Below are positions 1 to 9,100 of a DNA stretch of 64,000 nt, one piece after another; positions within the stretch are counted from its first letter, which is position 1; each line of letters opens with the position of its first letter. The stretch comes from Methyloprofundus sp. (GTDB taxonomy: Bacteria > Pseudomonadota > Gammaproteobacteria > Methylococcales > Methylomonadaceae), in contig AP023240.1 in NCBI GenBank assembly GCA_016592635.1, positions 992,001 to 1,056,000 on the forward strand, in the 5' to 3' direction. The translations under genes were made by a program, and so were the position numbers. The notes under the pieces were generated by a model, which was given only the letters and a program-made list of their open reading frames with translations, did not search any database and had not been told where the DNA came from.

Positions 1-1958
1 TGAATAATGCCTAATTCCGCCGCTGCATCTGGGTTCATTTCCATAAAAGGCGTGGGACTATATTTATTATTATTGCCAATTTTTCCAGTACGGGTACGGG
101 TATGAAAATGTTCCACTAAACGCCCTGAATTTAACCAGAACGGAAATTTTTTGTCAGGCACTTCATTATTATCAATAAAGGGCAGGGGAATTAGTTTTGC
201 CAACCCATCGGCATAGCGAAATGTACCGTCTTCAGTGTATAAGCGCTTGCCGCCTTTAGGTGGCTCCTCACCTTGCTGTGCTTGTTCCGCAGTATAGGGC
301 CATTGAATGCCACGATTTTTTTCAATTAAATCATGGGTCATACCTGAAATATCAACCAGTCGGCCTTTTGATAATTCACGCATTTCCTCGAAGACTTCAG
401 CAGGTTTCGTTGGAAACTGCATTTTTTCCGACTGCGTAAAATGCTTGGCTACTTCATTAAAAATATGTAAATCCGTTTTGGTATTTTCATAAGGTTCTTT
501 CACCTGACGCACGATATTGACTCGGCGCTCGGTATTGGTAAAACAACCTTCTTTTTCAGCCCAAATGGCCGCGGGTAAAAAGATATGTGCATAATCGGTG
601 GTTTCAACATCCAGATAAGAGTCCTGCACAATTAAGCATTCCAATTTTTCCAAGGTTTTGCGAATGCGCGCGGTATTGGGCATTGAAGTCATCGGGTTGG
701 TGCCGACTAACCACAAGCCTTTGATCTCACCCGTTTCAATTGCCGGAAAAATATCAGTTTGTGCCATGCCGCGTTGTTTGGGGAAAAATTCAGGATCCAC
801 ATTCCAGAATTGGCCCATTTCTTCACGATCAGCTTTATTTTCTAGCAAACGATAAGCAGGTAACCCCGAACAAGATGACCATTCGCGGGTACCCATAGCA
901 TTACATTGGCCAGTAATAGACAAGCTGGTGCCGCCTTTTTTACCGATATTGCCTGTTAGCAAGCTCATATTATTCAAGCCAACCACACCATCGGAGCCGT
1001 GGGTGCTTTGATTGATACCCATGGTCCAGATATTCATCGCTGCGCCTGCATTGGCATATAGGCGGGCAACGTGACGAATGGTGTCTTCATCAATGCCACA
1101 TATTTTTGAGGCAGTGGTGGGGTCGTATTTCTGTACTTCTTTTTCTAATTGTTCAAAGCCGTTGGTGTTAGCTTTGATATAGTCTTGGTCTTCTAGGCCT
1201 TCAGCCAGAATGACATGCATGATCGCATTTTGTAACACTACATCGGTGCCCGGAGTAATTGCCAGATGCATATCAGCATTTTGTGCCAGCATGGTCACTC
1301 GTGGATCCACGACAATTAGAGGAAAATCACGCTTTTCTTGGGCTTCCTTCATGCGCCAATAAATAATAGGATGTTGCTCGGGAAGGTTGGAACCCCAAGC
1401 AATTAGGCAATCAGTATGTTCAAAATCTTCGTAACACCCCGGTGGGCCGTCGGAACCAAATGAGCGTTTATAGCCCGATACCGCCGAGGCCATACATAAA
1501 GTGGTATTGCCATCATAATTATTGGTGCCGATAACGCCGCGTGCCAATTTACCCAAAGTATAAAAACCTTCAGTCAGAATTTGCCCGGTGGAGACAATGG
1601 CAAAGGCATCACGTCCATAGGTAGACTGGATACGTTTGATTTCATCGGCCATTTTAGCCGTTGCATCGCCCCAGTCAGAATTTTGCCAAGGCTCATGGAA
1701 ATCTGTACGAATTAATGGGGTTTTACCGCGACCGGCAGACTCAAATAACTCATGCTCAAAGATACCTTTTAAGCATAGTTTACCTTGGTTGACATCTGCA
1801 CCGCCCACGCCCCGTGAGGAGACGGGAATACCTTCCTTATTGGTGCCGATCTCAATGGAGCAACCAGTAGAGCAGTAGCCGCAAGTCGAATAGGTCCATT
1901 TTTCAACTTTTTTATCGGCAATAGTAATGGGATTTTTTTTGTTACGACCAAATAGCAT
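1..1958 (-). CDS. nasA: Assimilatory nitrate reductase catalytic subunit, 5' part (C-terminus beyond window)
   Basis: Molybdopterin enzyme reducing nitrate to nitrite in the cytoplasm, the first step of nitrate assimilation. The frame is open from an ATG at 1958 to the window edge, about 652 residues. Residues C26, C29, C33 and C62 form the N-terminal [4Fe-4S] motif (CGYCSTGC and GKLCLKG). A Cys near residue 155 in LCMASAV is the expected Mo ligand of Nas/Nap-type enzymes. The last visible residues (TPFMEMNPDAAAELGI) belong to the C-terminal molybdopterin-dinucleotide domain. There is no Tat signal, which favours cytoplasmic NasA over periplasmic NapA. Its partners nirBD, nirC and narK lie 22-29 kb away rather than adjacent. 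A sigma-54-type promoter and a terminator-like leader hairpin precede it. Confidence 0.93.
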   Translation of the reverse strand, partial: MLFGRNKKNPITIADKKVEKWTYSTCGYCSTGCSIEIGTNKEGIPVSSRGVGGADVNQGKLCLKGIFEHELFESAGRGKTPLIRTDFHEPWQNSDWGDATAKMADEIKRIQSTYGRDAFAIVSTGQILTEGFYTLGKLARGVIGTNNYDGNTTLCMASAVSGYKRSFGSDGPPGCYEDFEHTDCLIAWGSNLPEQHPIIYWRMKEAQEKRDFPLIVVDPRVTMLAQNADMHLAITPGTDVVLQNAIMHVILAEGLEDQDYIKANTNGFEQLEKEVQKYDPTTASKICGIDEDTIRHVARLYANAGAAMNIWTMGINQSTHGSDGVVGLNNMSLLTGNIGKKGGTSLSITGQCNAMGTREWSSCSGLPAYRLLENKADREEMGQFWNVDPEFFPKQRGMAQTDIFPAIETGEIKGLWLVGTNPMTSMPNTARIRKTLEKLECLIVQDSYLDVETTDYAHIFLPAAIWAEKEGCFTNTERRVNIVRQVKEPYENTKTDLHIFNEVAKHFTQSEKMQFPTKPAEVFEEMRELSKGRLVDISGMTHDLIEKNRGIQWPYTAEQAQQGEEPPKGGKRLYTEDGTFRYADGLAKLIPLPFIDNNEVPDKKFPFWLNSGRLVEHFHTRTRTGKIGNNNKYSPTPFMEMNPDAAAELGII

Positions 1959-2039
1959 AATATTTCTTATGGAGTAGTGGTGGCAATCAAAGCATTGTGC
2001 GGAGATTGTGAGATAGCGTTAGTATTCATTTGCAGATGT

Positions 2040-2084
2040 AAAAAAATGGCACTTACTTAATTGCAAAAGTAAGCACCTAAGTGC
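2040..2084 (-). promoter_or_regulatory. Terminator-like attenuator in the nasA leader
   Basis: Read on the minus strand, the arms at 2067-2076 and 2049-2058 form a 10-bp RNA stem (GTGCTTACTT with AAGTAAGTGC, two G-U pairs). Two bases later comes a run of seven U (2040-2046). This looks like an intrinsic terminator about 80 bases before the nasA start codon. A competing small hairpin (GCAC-TTAG-GTGC, 2073-2084) shares the 5' arm. Nitrate-dependent antitermination by ANTAR proteins (NasR, NasT) is known for nas leaders in other proteobacteria; its use here is inferred, and no nasT/nasR gene is in the window. Confidence 0.6.
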
Positions 2085-2140
2085 ATAAAACAAATAACAA
2101 ATAACAAATAACGCATAACGGCAAACGTTGATAGTATAAA

Positions 2141-2156
2141 AGCAATATGTATGCCA
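2141..2156 (-). promoter_or_regulatory. Predicted sigma-54 promoter of nasA
   Basis: On the minus strand the sequence is TGGCATACATATTGCT. It has GG at -24 and GC at -12 with the correct spacing for RpoN (consensus TGGCAC-N5-TTGCW). Transcription would start near 2130, giving a leader of about 170 bases that contains the attenuator-like hairpin. Three other nitrogen genes here have the same promoter type. Confidence 0.65.
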
Positions 2157-2240
2157 TGAGCTTGTGTTGTTGTAGATTGTTGTTTTATAATAAGTTTAAA
2201 CTTCCGAGTGTTTTAGTAGGTATTGGTGTAAAGCCTTGTT

Positions 2241-2275
2241 GTTCCATTTTGGTGCGACGACGACGCTTATGGTGC
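2241..2275. promoter_or_regulatory. Possible NtrC half-sites upstream of nasA
   Basis: Two GGTGC half-sites (GTGC at 2252-2255 and 2272-2275) sit 20 bases apart, about 120-145 bases upstream of the expected nasA transcription start. The partner GCAC halves are degenerate (GTTC, CGAC), so this is weaker than the sites before nirC and nirB. Otherwise the 439-base gap between nasA and the next gene holds only short CAAATAA repeats near 2090-2112. Confidence 0.35.
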
Positions 2276-2397
2276 GGTTTGTTTTACGTGTATGCAGCGG
2301 AGCTATCAAATGATGTAATGTGATTGCTTTGCAATAGGAATGTTTAGGCATGAGCACAAAATATGCTAATGTGGGGCAACTCTTACAAGGATAAGCA

Positions 2398-3330
2398 ATG
2401 ATAACAATAAAAAAACTAAGCATAGCAATGCTCTTTATTTCAGTCTTTAGTGTGTCAGGAGCTGTTTGTGCATCAGCAGAAGGCACCAATCAATTACGCT
2501 TAAAAACAAGTTTTTCTAAAAGAACTGGGGAAACCGCATTTTCTTATCTGGTTACTTGGCGTAAAGGTGATGAGCCATCGCGAGATATTAATGGCTTAAT
2601 GTTTGTCGATGGCACCAGCATGAAATCACCAACAACTGATACCGAAGTTGCCTACAAAATTTCCAAAGCACTTAATGCAGCAATTGTTACACGTACACCA
2701 CTGGATCGGGGGGCAGTCGCTAAAACCAATAAAGCCGAAATGACGGTGAGTAATCAAGAGGGCTTTGAGTTATCCAGAATTAGTACCCGAGATTATAGTA
2801 ATCAGGAATTGAGCTATTCCATCCCCAACAAAAGTTTTAAAGCAGCAGAAACAGCGATTGCCATTGATATTGTGTACTCAGCTGCTGTTGAATATATTGC
2901 CGGATTTTCTACCGCAGTAAAGCAAGAAACAGCAGGGGGCTTTGTTACGGTGACTATTGATGATAATAGCCCGATACAAATAAGGACTGACGGTAAAACC
3001 ACTAAAGAAATAGAGAAAGAATTAGCGGATGCATTAGGTAATGGCGCCAGTTATTCTTCCATGCCGATTTACCCAAATTTTATCCAAATCAGGTCGAAAA
3101 ACTACAAGCCTTTTGATGGAGGTGAAGTACAAATCCCCGCCTTAAATGCAAAATCAATTACCGTTGATATTAATGATTCAGGGTTGGGTGTGTTAACCAA
3201 ATTTGAATTCACCAGTGTTAAACAGCCTGTGCATATAGTGAGTAAAATACCTTATATTATTGCGGTGTTATTTGTGGGAGCTTTTGGGTATATTTATTTA
3301 AAGAAGAAAAAACCAGTTGTGAGTGCTTAA
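2398..3330 (+). CDS. Exported membrane-anchored protein of unknown function
   Basis: I do not recognise a family. The 310-residue protein has a clear N-terminal signal peptide (about residues 1-27, ending ...GAVCASA), a long soluble part rich in Ser, Thr and Lys, and one C-terminal membrane span (about residues 280-300) followed by the basic tail KKKKP. This arrangement suggests a periplasmic domain anchored at its C-terminus. The start is supported by AAGGATAAGCA just before the ATG. It stands alone between nasA (opposite strand) and a palindromic repeat. The 3' neighbour is convergent. Nothing links it to nitrate metabolism except position. Confidence 0.75.
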   Translation: MITIKKLSIAMLFISVFSVSGAVCASAEGTNQLRLKTSFSKRTGETAFSYLVTWRKGDEPSRDINGLMFVDGTSMKSPTTDTEVAYKISKALNAAIVTRTPLDRGAVAKTNKAEMTVSNQEGFELSRISTRDYSNQELSYSIPNKSFKAAETAIAIDIVYSAAVEYIAGFSTAVKQETAGGFVTVTIDDNSPIQIRTDGKTTKEIEKELADALGNGASYSSMPIYPNFIQIRSKNYKPFDGGEVQIPALNAKSITVDINDSGLGVLTKFEFTSVKQPVHIVSKIPYIIAVLFVGAFGYIYLKKKKPVVSA

Positions 3331-3405
3331 GTTTCGAGTAGAGAGTGGTTTGTATGGCAATTAAGGGATGCATCAAGCAAATAATCAGGTAAGAGAATGA
3401 TAAAT

Positions 3406-3458
3406 AATCGTAGGTGTGGATTTATCTGCACTATGCAGATAAATCTGCACCTACGATT
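3406..3458. repeat. 25-bp inverted repeat between convergent genes
   Basis: Arms 3406-3430 and 3434-3458 are complementary except at two positions, with a 3-base loop. The right arm runs into the stop codon of the minus-strand DUF482 gene. It could act as a bidirectional terminator or be a REP-like element. Confidence 0.75.
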
Positions 3459-4595
3459 AAGATGAATGATGCTGATTAAATGGTAATTGTCGATAGCATT
3501 GTTGCTGGTATTGCCGTACCCCTATTTTTTCCTGCTCGACAAAATCTGTTATCAATCTCGAAAATTGTGGATTTTGAATCCAATGTGCTGAAGTAGTAAT
3601 AATGGGTTCAAAGCCGCGCGCAATTTTATGCTCACCTTGTGCACCTGAGTCAAATCTGCGTAGTTGGTGCTCCAGACAATAATCTAAACCTTGATAGTAA
3701 TAGGCCTCAAAATGCAGGAATTTATACTCCTGATAACAGCCCCAATAACGCCCGTACAATGTATGTTCGCCTATAAAGCTCAAAGCAGCACCGACATAGG
3801 ACTGATCCTTAATGGCCAAGATTAGTAGTATCTGCTCGGGCATGGTTTCTGCCAGTTGTTTAAAAAAATCAATATTTAAATACGCTGATTGGCCTCTTTT
3901 TATATAAGTCAGTTGGTAAAACTGAAAGAAAACCTGCCATTGTTGTGCTGATATTCCCAAGCCGCTCACTCTTTGTATGGTAATGCCAAGTTCCTTAACT
4001 TGTCTGCGTTCCTTATGGGTTCTTTTGCGCTTACGAGAGGTGAACGAGTCTAGATAATCGTTAAAATCACGATAGTCCTGATTAAACCACTGGAACTGTA
4101 CACTTTCCCGAATGATTAATTGCTGTTGTAAATGTGCAGTTTGTTCTGCATTTGGAAATAAACAATGCAAACTTGAGATATTGTTAAGCGCAGATTTTTC
4201 TTGAATAAAGGCAATGCAAGCTTGGATGATTGCCTGCGCATTTTGCTTGTTTTTTATCAGAATACGCTGGCCTTGGCAGGGTGTAAAAGGCACGGCATTG
4301 ACCCACTTTGGATAATAGTCCATACCCGATTGATGGTAAGCATCGGCCCACTGTTGATCAAAAACAAATTCACCCCAAGAATGATATTTTAAATATAATG
4401 GCATGGCAGCGATTAACTCGCCTTTATCAAGCACCAATAAATGTTGCGGCAGCCAACCTGATTGCTCGCTAACGACACCACTTTGTTCTAGGGCCAATAA
4501 ACCACGTGACGTAGAAAAGGGTCTTTATGTTGCACAAGGCTATTCCAGTTCAGTGCATTAACCTCAGTTATACTATTAATTTGTTTAATTACCAT
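3457..4595 (-). pseudogene. DUF482 / GNAT-like (FemAB-type) protein, apparently frameshifted near its start
   Basis: Member of the COG3146/DUF482 family of acyltransferase-like proteins related to FemAB peptidyltransferases; the substrate is unknown. The main frame (3457-4497, from a TTG) has the family motifs QQWADAYHQSG, YYPKWVNAVPFTPCQG, RKRKRTHKERR and FDSGAQGEHKIARGFEP. The usual family N-terminus (xPFLxHxFLxALExSG) is split. MVIKQINSITEVNALNWNSL... through DPFLRH is encoded from an ATG at 4595 in another frame, and LLALEQSG resumes in the main frame. One missing base around 4500-4512 explains this. It may be a real mutation, a sequencing error, or a gene re-started at the TTG. The 4595 start codon overlaps the start of the divergent methyltransferase. 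Confidence 0.7.
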
Positions 4596-5190
4596 GCATA
4601 AACCTTTCTCACAATCTTGCGAAAATAATAAACACGCTATTTTACAGGTAATTCAGCCGATTTTTGCTGAATCTAAACAGGTCTGGGAAATCGGTAGTGG
4701 CAGGGGGCAACATGCCTGTTATTTTGCCGAACATCTACCACATTTGCTATGGCAAGCTACTGACAGGAGCGAAAATTTAGCAGGGATAAATAGCTGGTTG
4801 CAGCAAGCTGAGCTTAGCAACTTGCCACCAGCTTTGGTCTTAGATGTACTGGAAAATGCGTGGCCTAGTACGCAAATTGAGGCTTTATTTACCGCCAATA
4901 CTTTACATATTATGCCTTGGCGAGCGGTACAACGTTTATTTGTCGGTTTGGATGAATATTTAACCGAGCAAGCAGTCGTCTGTATTTATGGACCTTTCAA
5001 TTATAACGGTGCATATACCAGTGCTAGTAACGCCCAATTTGACCAATGGTTAAAATCTATCGATCCATTACAGGGTATTCGTAATTTTGACGCAGTGATC
5101 AATTTGGCTAATAGTGCAAATTTAGCGCTTATAAATGACTTTGCTATGCCTGCTAATAATCGCTTATTGGTTTTACGGAAGCTTGGGTAG
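4594..5190 (+). CDS. DUF938 family SAM-dependent methyltransferase
   Basis: A 198-residue class I methyltransferase-fold protein of the DUF938 family; the substrate is not established. The SAM-binding loop is WEIGSGRGQHACYFAEHLPH (about residues 31-50). It is followed by the family's ATDRSENL and later the conserved YGPFNYNGAYTSASNAQFD and NRLLVLRK ends. Length and start agree with the family. The ATG at 4594 overlaps the divergent start of the DUF482 gene, so the two share one short promoter region. It ends 7 bases before the convergent YdcF-like gene. Confidence 0.88.
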   Translation: MHKPFSQSCENNKHAILQVIQPIFAESKQVWEIGSGRGQHACYFAEHLPHLLWQATDRSENLAGINSWLQQAELSNLPPALVLDVLENAWPSTQIEALFTANTLHIMPWRAVQRLFVGLDEYLTEQAVVCIYGPFNYNGAYTSASNAQFDQWLKSIDPLQGIRNFDAVINLANSANLALINDFAMPANNRLLVLRKLG

Positions 5191-5197
5191 GTGCATA

Positions 5198-5986
5198 TTA
5201 TGCTTCACCAGGATTAACTCGTTTGGGGTTCCAGCCCATATATTCATATAAATGGTACCGATAAAACCCCAGCCACTCATGCAGAGCAAAGTCCATTACT
5301 GCAAAGTTATACCATAAGGGAATTATTGATAGCTTTGCTCCCATATAATCTGCTCTGGTTGGAATGGTTTTTACGCCAAAATGAGAGAAATATAACGCAC
5401 TTCTTTGCATATGTAGCCCTGAAGTGACCAGAGCAACAATATCATATGATTTTGTTTTAATTAAATCAGTTGTGAACTGAGCATTTTGCCAAGTATTCAT
5501 GCTTTTAAATTCTGCTATGATGTCTTTTTCTGCAACCCCTAGATCTAATAAGTAGTGTTTATAAACTACTGCCTCAGATTGGCCGTTTTTAAAAGCATCT
5601 CCGCCGCTAACAATAATATGACATGCAGTGCCGCTTTGTATGCAATCATTATATAAACGGGTTGTTTCAGAGATTCTGCCATAAGAAAACCAAGTCGGCT
5701 CTAGGTCATTTTGCAGTTTTTTGGTGCCGGCCCCTAACAGCACGATGACATTATTGCTCAACCAGCTAATTTGTCCTCGATCTTCGTAACTGTCTTGCAG
5801 CTTATCCAATAAGTACCTTGGTGCTAATCCAACACCTATTAAAATTACTAGGGTGCTAAGAAAGAGGTACAGAGTATGCTTTGCTGTATTCCACTTTAGA
5901 AAATGAAAAACAACACTGCAGAAAATGCAGCCAAAAATAACTAATAAACTCATGTTTATAAACCAGTTATTAGGAATGTGAATCAC
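5198..5986 (-). CDS. YdcF/ElyC family (DUF218) membrane protein
   Basis: A 262-residue DUF218 protein, the family of E. coli ElyC, SanA and YdcF, which act in envelope integrity by an unclear mechanism. Two membrane spans come first (about residues 12-30 and 36-55). A soluble DUF218 domain follows with IVVSGGD, SMNTWQNAQFTTDLI and LVTSGLHMQRSALYF, the usual nucleotide-binding-like motifs. The start is uncertain: a GTG at 5986 gives the full frame, and an ATG at 5953 would remove 11 residues; neither has a strong ribosome site. The gene is convergent with the DUF938 gene and divergent from the AsmA-like gene. Confidence 0.85.
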   Translation of the reverse strand: MIHIPNNWFINMSLLVIFGCIFCSVVFHFLKWNTAKHTLYLFLSTLVILIGVGLAPRYLLDKLQDSYEDRGQISWLSNNVIVLLGAGTKKLQNDLEPTWFSYGRISETTRLYNDCIQSGTACHIIVSGGDAFKNGQSEAVVYKHYLLDLGVAEKDIIAEFKSMNTWQNAQFTTDLIKTKSYDIVALVTSGLHMQRSALYFSHFGVKTIPTRADYMGAKLSIIPLWYNFAVMDFALHEWLGFYRYHLYEYMGWNPKRVNPGEA

Positions 5987-6139
5987 TTTTTATATGCACA
6001 AATACTTTGCGTGACCAAGACTGTGTGTTGCTCGTGGTCAAAGGTAGCACGTTATAAGTTCCACATAGGTAACTGCGCGAAGTATAATCGATATAAGTTG
6101 TTTTCGCGAAGGACATTCGGAAGTGGGTGAGGAGGGGGG

Positions 6140-9100
6140 ATGCGCATAATAAAAAACATTATATTTTCTTTAACTGGGCTGGCAGCTGTTTTTACAGTCA
6201 TTTTAGCTATTAGTTTAAGCAGCTACAATGATCAAGATTATCAAGTTTTATTAGTTAAAACGGTTGATAATTTTACCGAGCATACGCTTGCTATTAAAGG
6301 TGAATTTGAGCTGAATGGCTTTTTAAATCCTGTGCTATCCGCATCTGCTATAGAGCTACATTCCAAAACTGACCAGAGTTTTATTCATATAGACCAGTTC
6401 AGAATTCAGATTAGATTAGGTTCTTTATTAAAGGGGGCCTTGTTGATTGATGAGCTGCTAGTAGAGAATGTACGCGCTGAAATACAAACTGATACCAGCA
6501 GTGCCAAAGCAGTGAACTTGCATAGCTATTTACCGATACCTATTATTACGCATGCTGTGCTGAAAAATATTAACTTGCGCGTTGATGATGAACAAATATA
6601 CATACTCGACAACTTGTTGATCTCGGCAGAAAATAAACAAGCCCTACTAAATGTGCAAGGTACTGGTAAGGCCATGGGGCATGTCTTTAATATTGAAGGT
6701 CAGCTAGGCTCTACCGATACTATTTTTATACAGAGCGAGCCTTACTTGGTAAATTTAATAGTCAATTGGGAGCAAGTGCAGCTGTCTATTAATGGAACGA
6801 TTGCGGATCTTCCTGCTGGAAAAGGGCTAGATCTTATCGGAAAATTACAGATGCCTGATATTGCGACTGTATTGACTTCCATGCCGCTCACTGGCCACTT
6901 TTCTGGGCAAGGGCACTTAACAGGTGATTTTTCAAGATTGGTGTTGTCTGAAGTAAAGGCAGCTTTGGTAAATCAACAGCTTATTAATCTACAAGTCACT
7001 GGCTCTATCGGCGATTTATGGGCGCAAGAGCAGGTAAAATTGCACCTTTTGGGTTTTATACAGGATACAGCATTACTAAAGCAGTTACTGCCGGAAAATA
7101 GTCTGTCTTTGAACCGACTCAATCTTGATGCTGATATTGTTACGGGGCGTAATGGGTCTAGATTAGAAAATCTTGATGTTGTATTGCAGGATGGGCAAGG
7201 ATTTAAACTTATTTTGACTGGAAATACGGGTATTGTTGACGATAGCCAGCCCTTTAGAAAAGCAGATATACAAGTCAAAATTAGTTCAAAAGATACTGTC
7301 ACGGTAAATCCATATTTAGGTGACGTTTTACCTGAAATGGGGCCTGTAAAAGGTTCTGCCCACATTACTACTCAGGGCAAAAATTTTATGCTGGGTCATA
7401 TAATGCTATTGGCAGGCGCTAAGCAAAAGACGCAATTGCAAGCGAAAGGGCAAGTGGGGCCTTTATCTATGGATCCAAACAGTAACAGCAATAAAATAAT
7501 GTTGGATTTAGATTTGCATGCGCAGCAATCATCCGAGCTTGCTTCGCTGTTTGGCATAAAACACCCTGAAATTGGCCCGCTAACGGTTACGGCGCGTTTA
7601 GAAGGCTCGGGTGAGCAATATAAGCTTGCAGATATTAAATTAAATACCCATTTATCCGATGTTTTATCGATTCAGGCCGAAGGCTGGGCAGCTTGGGAAA
7701 AGCTAGCATCTGGTGATTTCCAACAAGTAATTGATGTTACCGTGCAGGCAGAAAGTGCTGCCATTCAAGATGCATTGCTCATCTATGGCAAATCCATGCC
7801 GGAGATCGGGTTTGCAAAAGCCCGTGTACGGATCCATGGTAAGGGTTCGTCACTGTCTGGTGATGATCTTAGTATACAAGTTGGCACTGAAAATAGCTTA
7901 TTATTGACTGTTCAAGGTAAAGTAGCAGAACTATCCTTGACTGATTCAGCTCATGAAGGCATAGAACTGGCGGGTAAGTTGATAGCTAAAAACACAAGTT
8001 ATTTATCTAAGTTACTAGAAAGTAGTGAGATTCCAAATGTAGGCTCCTTATTTGGAGAATTTCTGCTAAAAGGGAACTCACATAGCTTACAAATACCTTA
8101 TTTTAAATTGTCAGCTGGCAGGGAAAATCAGCTAATGTTGAATGCGTCAGGAGTGATTTCTGAAATACCGTTACGCCAAAAAACTCAAGCTCAAGCAGTC
8201 GATATTGATCTTACTGCCACTATGCCTAGTAGTGCAGATCTATCATTACTGCTAGGAAGTGAAGTTCCTGATTTGGGCGAGCTATCAATTAAAGGTAAGT
8301 TAACGGATCATGATGGTATTTTTGCTATTCAAAACCTGCTTATCACGCTGAGTAACCCAAACCAAGCTGATATTAATATCAGTGGACATATTAAGCATCT
8401 GTTGTCTGCAAATAAACAGCATATGGAGATTTTATTTAATGAAGATGCTCTCATTAGGCTATTCGACTTACAGCCCAATCCAAATTTAGAACCATTACAG
8501 GGCAGTGCTTTCTTTTCCAATGCAGATGGTGATTTTTCCATAAAAGATCTTAAACTTCAGTTAGGTAACTCAGAAATTTTTGCAGTTAAAGTATACGACA
8601 TTAATACTGAGACCAAGGAAAATGAAGTTTATGTCAATACAGATATTTTTATCAAGCAACCTATTTTGTTGGGCAAATATTTTGACATTGATTTTCCTTG
8701 GGTCAACCCTGTTTCTTTTTCAGGAAGTTTGCAAGGCAATAAAAAAACAGTAGTCATTAAAGGCAATAGTTTTGTGGGTAAAACGAAAGTAAGTAGCAAC
8801 CTTATCGTCTCTTTAGCTAATAAGAAACCTAAAATTTCTGGCGAAATAAGTAGTCCCAATTTATTTCTTAAGGACTTTGGAATCACACCTGCATTATGGC
8901 AAACAAAATCGGCTAATTCAGCGACTAAACCAACAGAACTCTTTAGTCACTCGCCATTATCATTACAGGCTTTGCACAAAATAGACCTTGATTTGCAACT
9001 TAGCATTTTCAAAATAACGGGTGTCAATTATAAGATAGATCGGTTTACTCTCGACTTGTTATTAGAGGATGGTAAGTTAACAGCTGATCCAAGTGCATTT

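Noticed and set aside
1769..1951. 60-codon minus-strand frame inside the nitrate reductase region
   Set aside because: Different frame from the clear nasA frame, no homology signs; a shadow.
1..1958. Periplasmic nitrate reductase NapA
   Set aside because: No Tat signal, and assimilatory partners (NirBD, NarK, NirC) are present.
6973..7365. 130-codon antisense frame within the AsmA-like gene
   Set aside because: Fully inside a recognisable gene on the other strand, with no ribosome site or domain.
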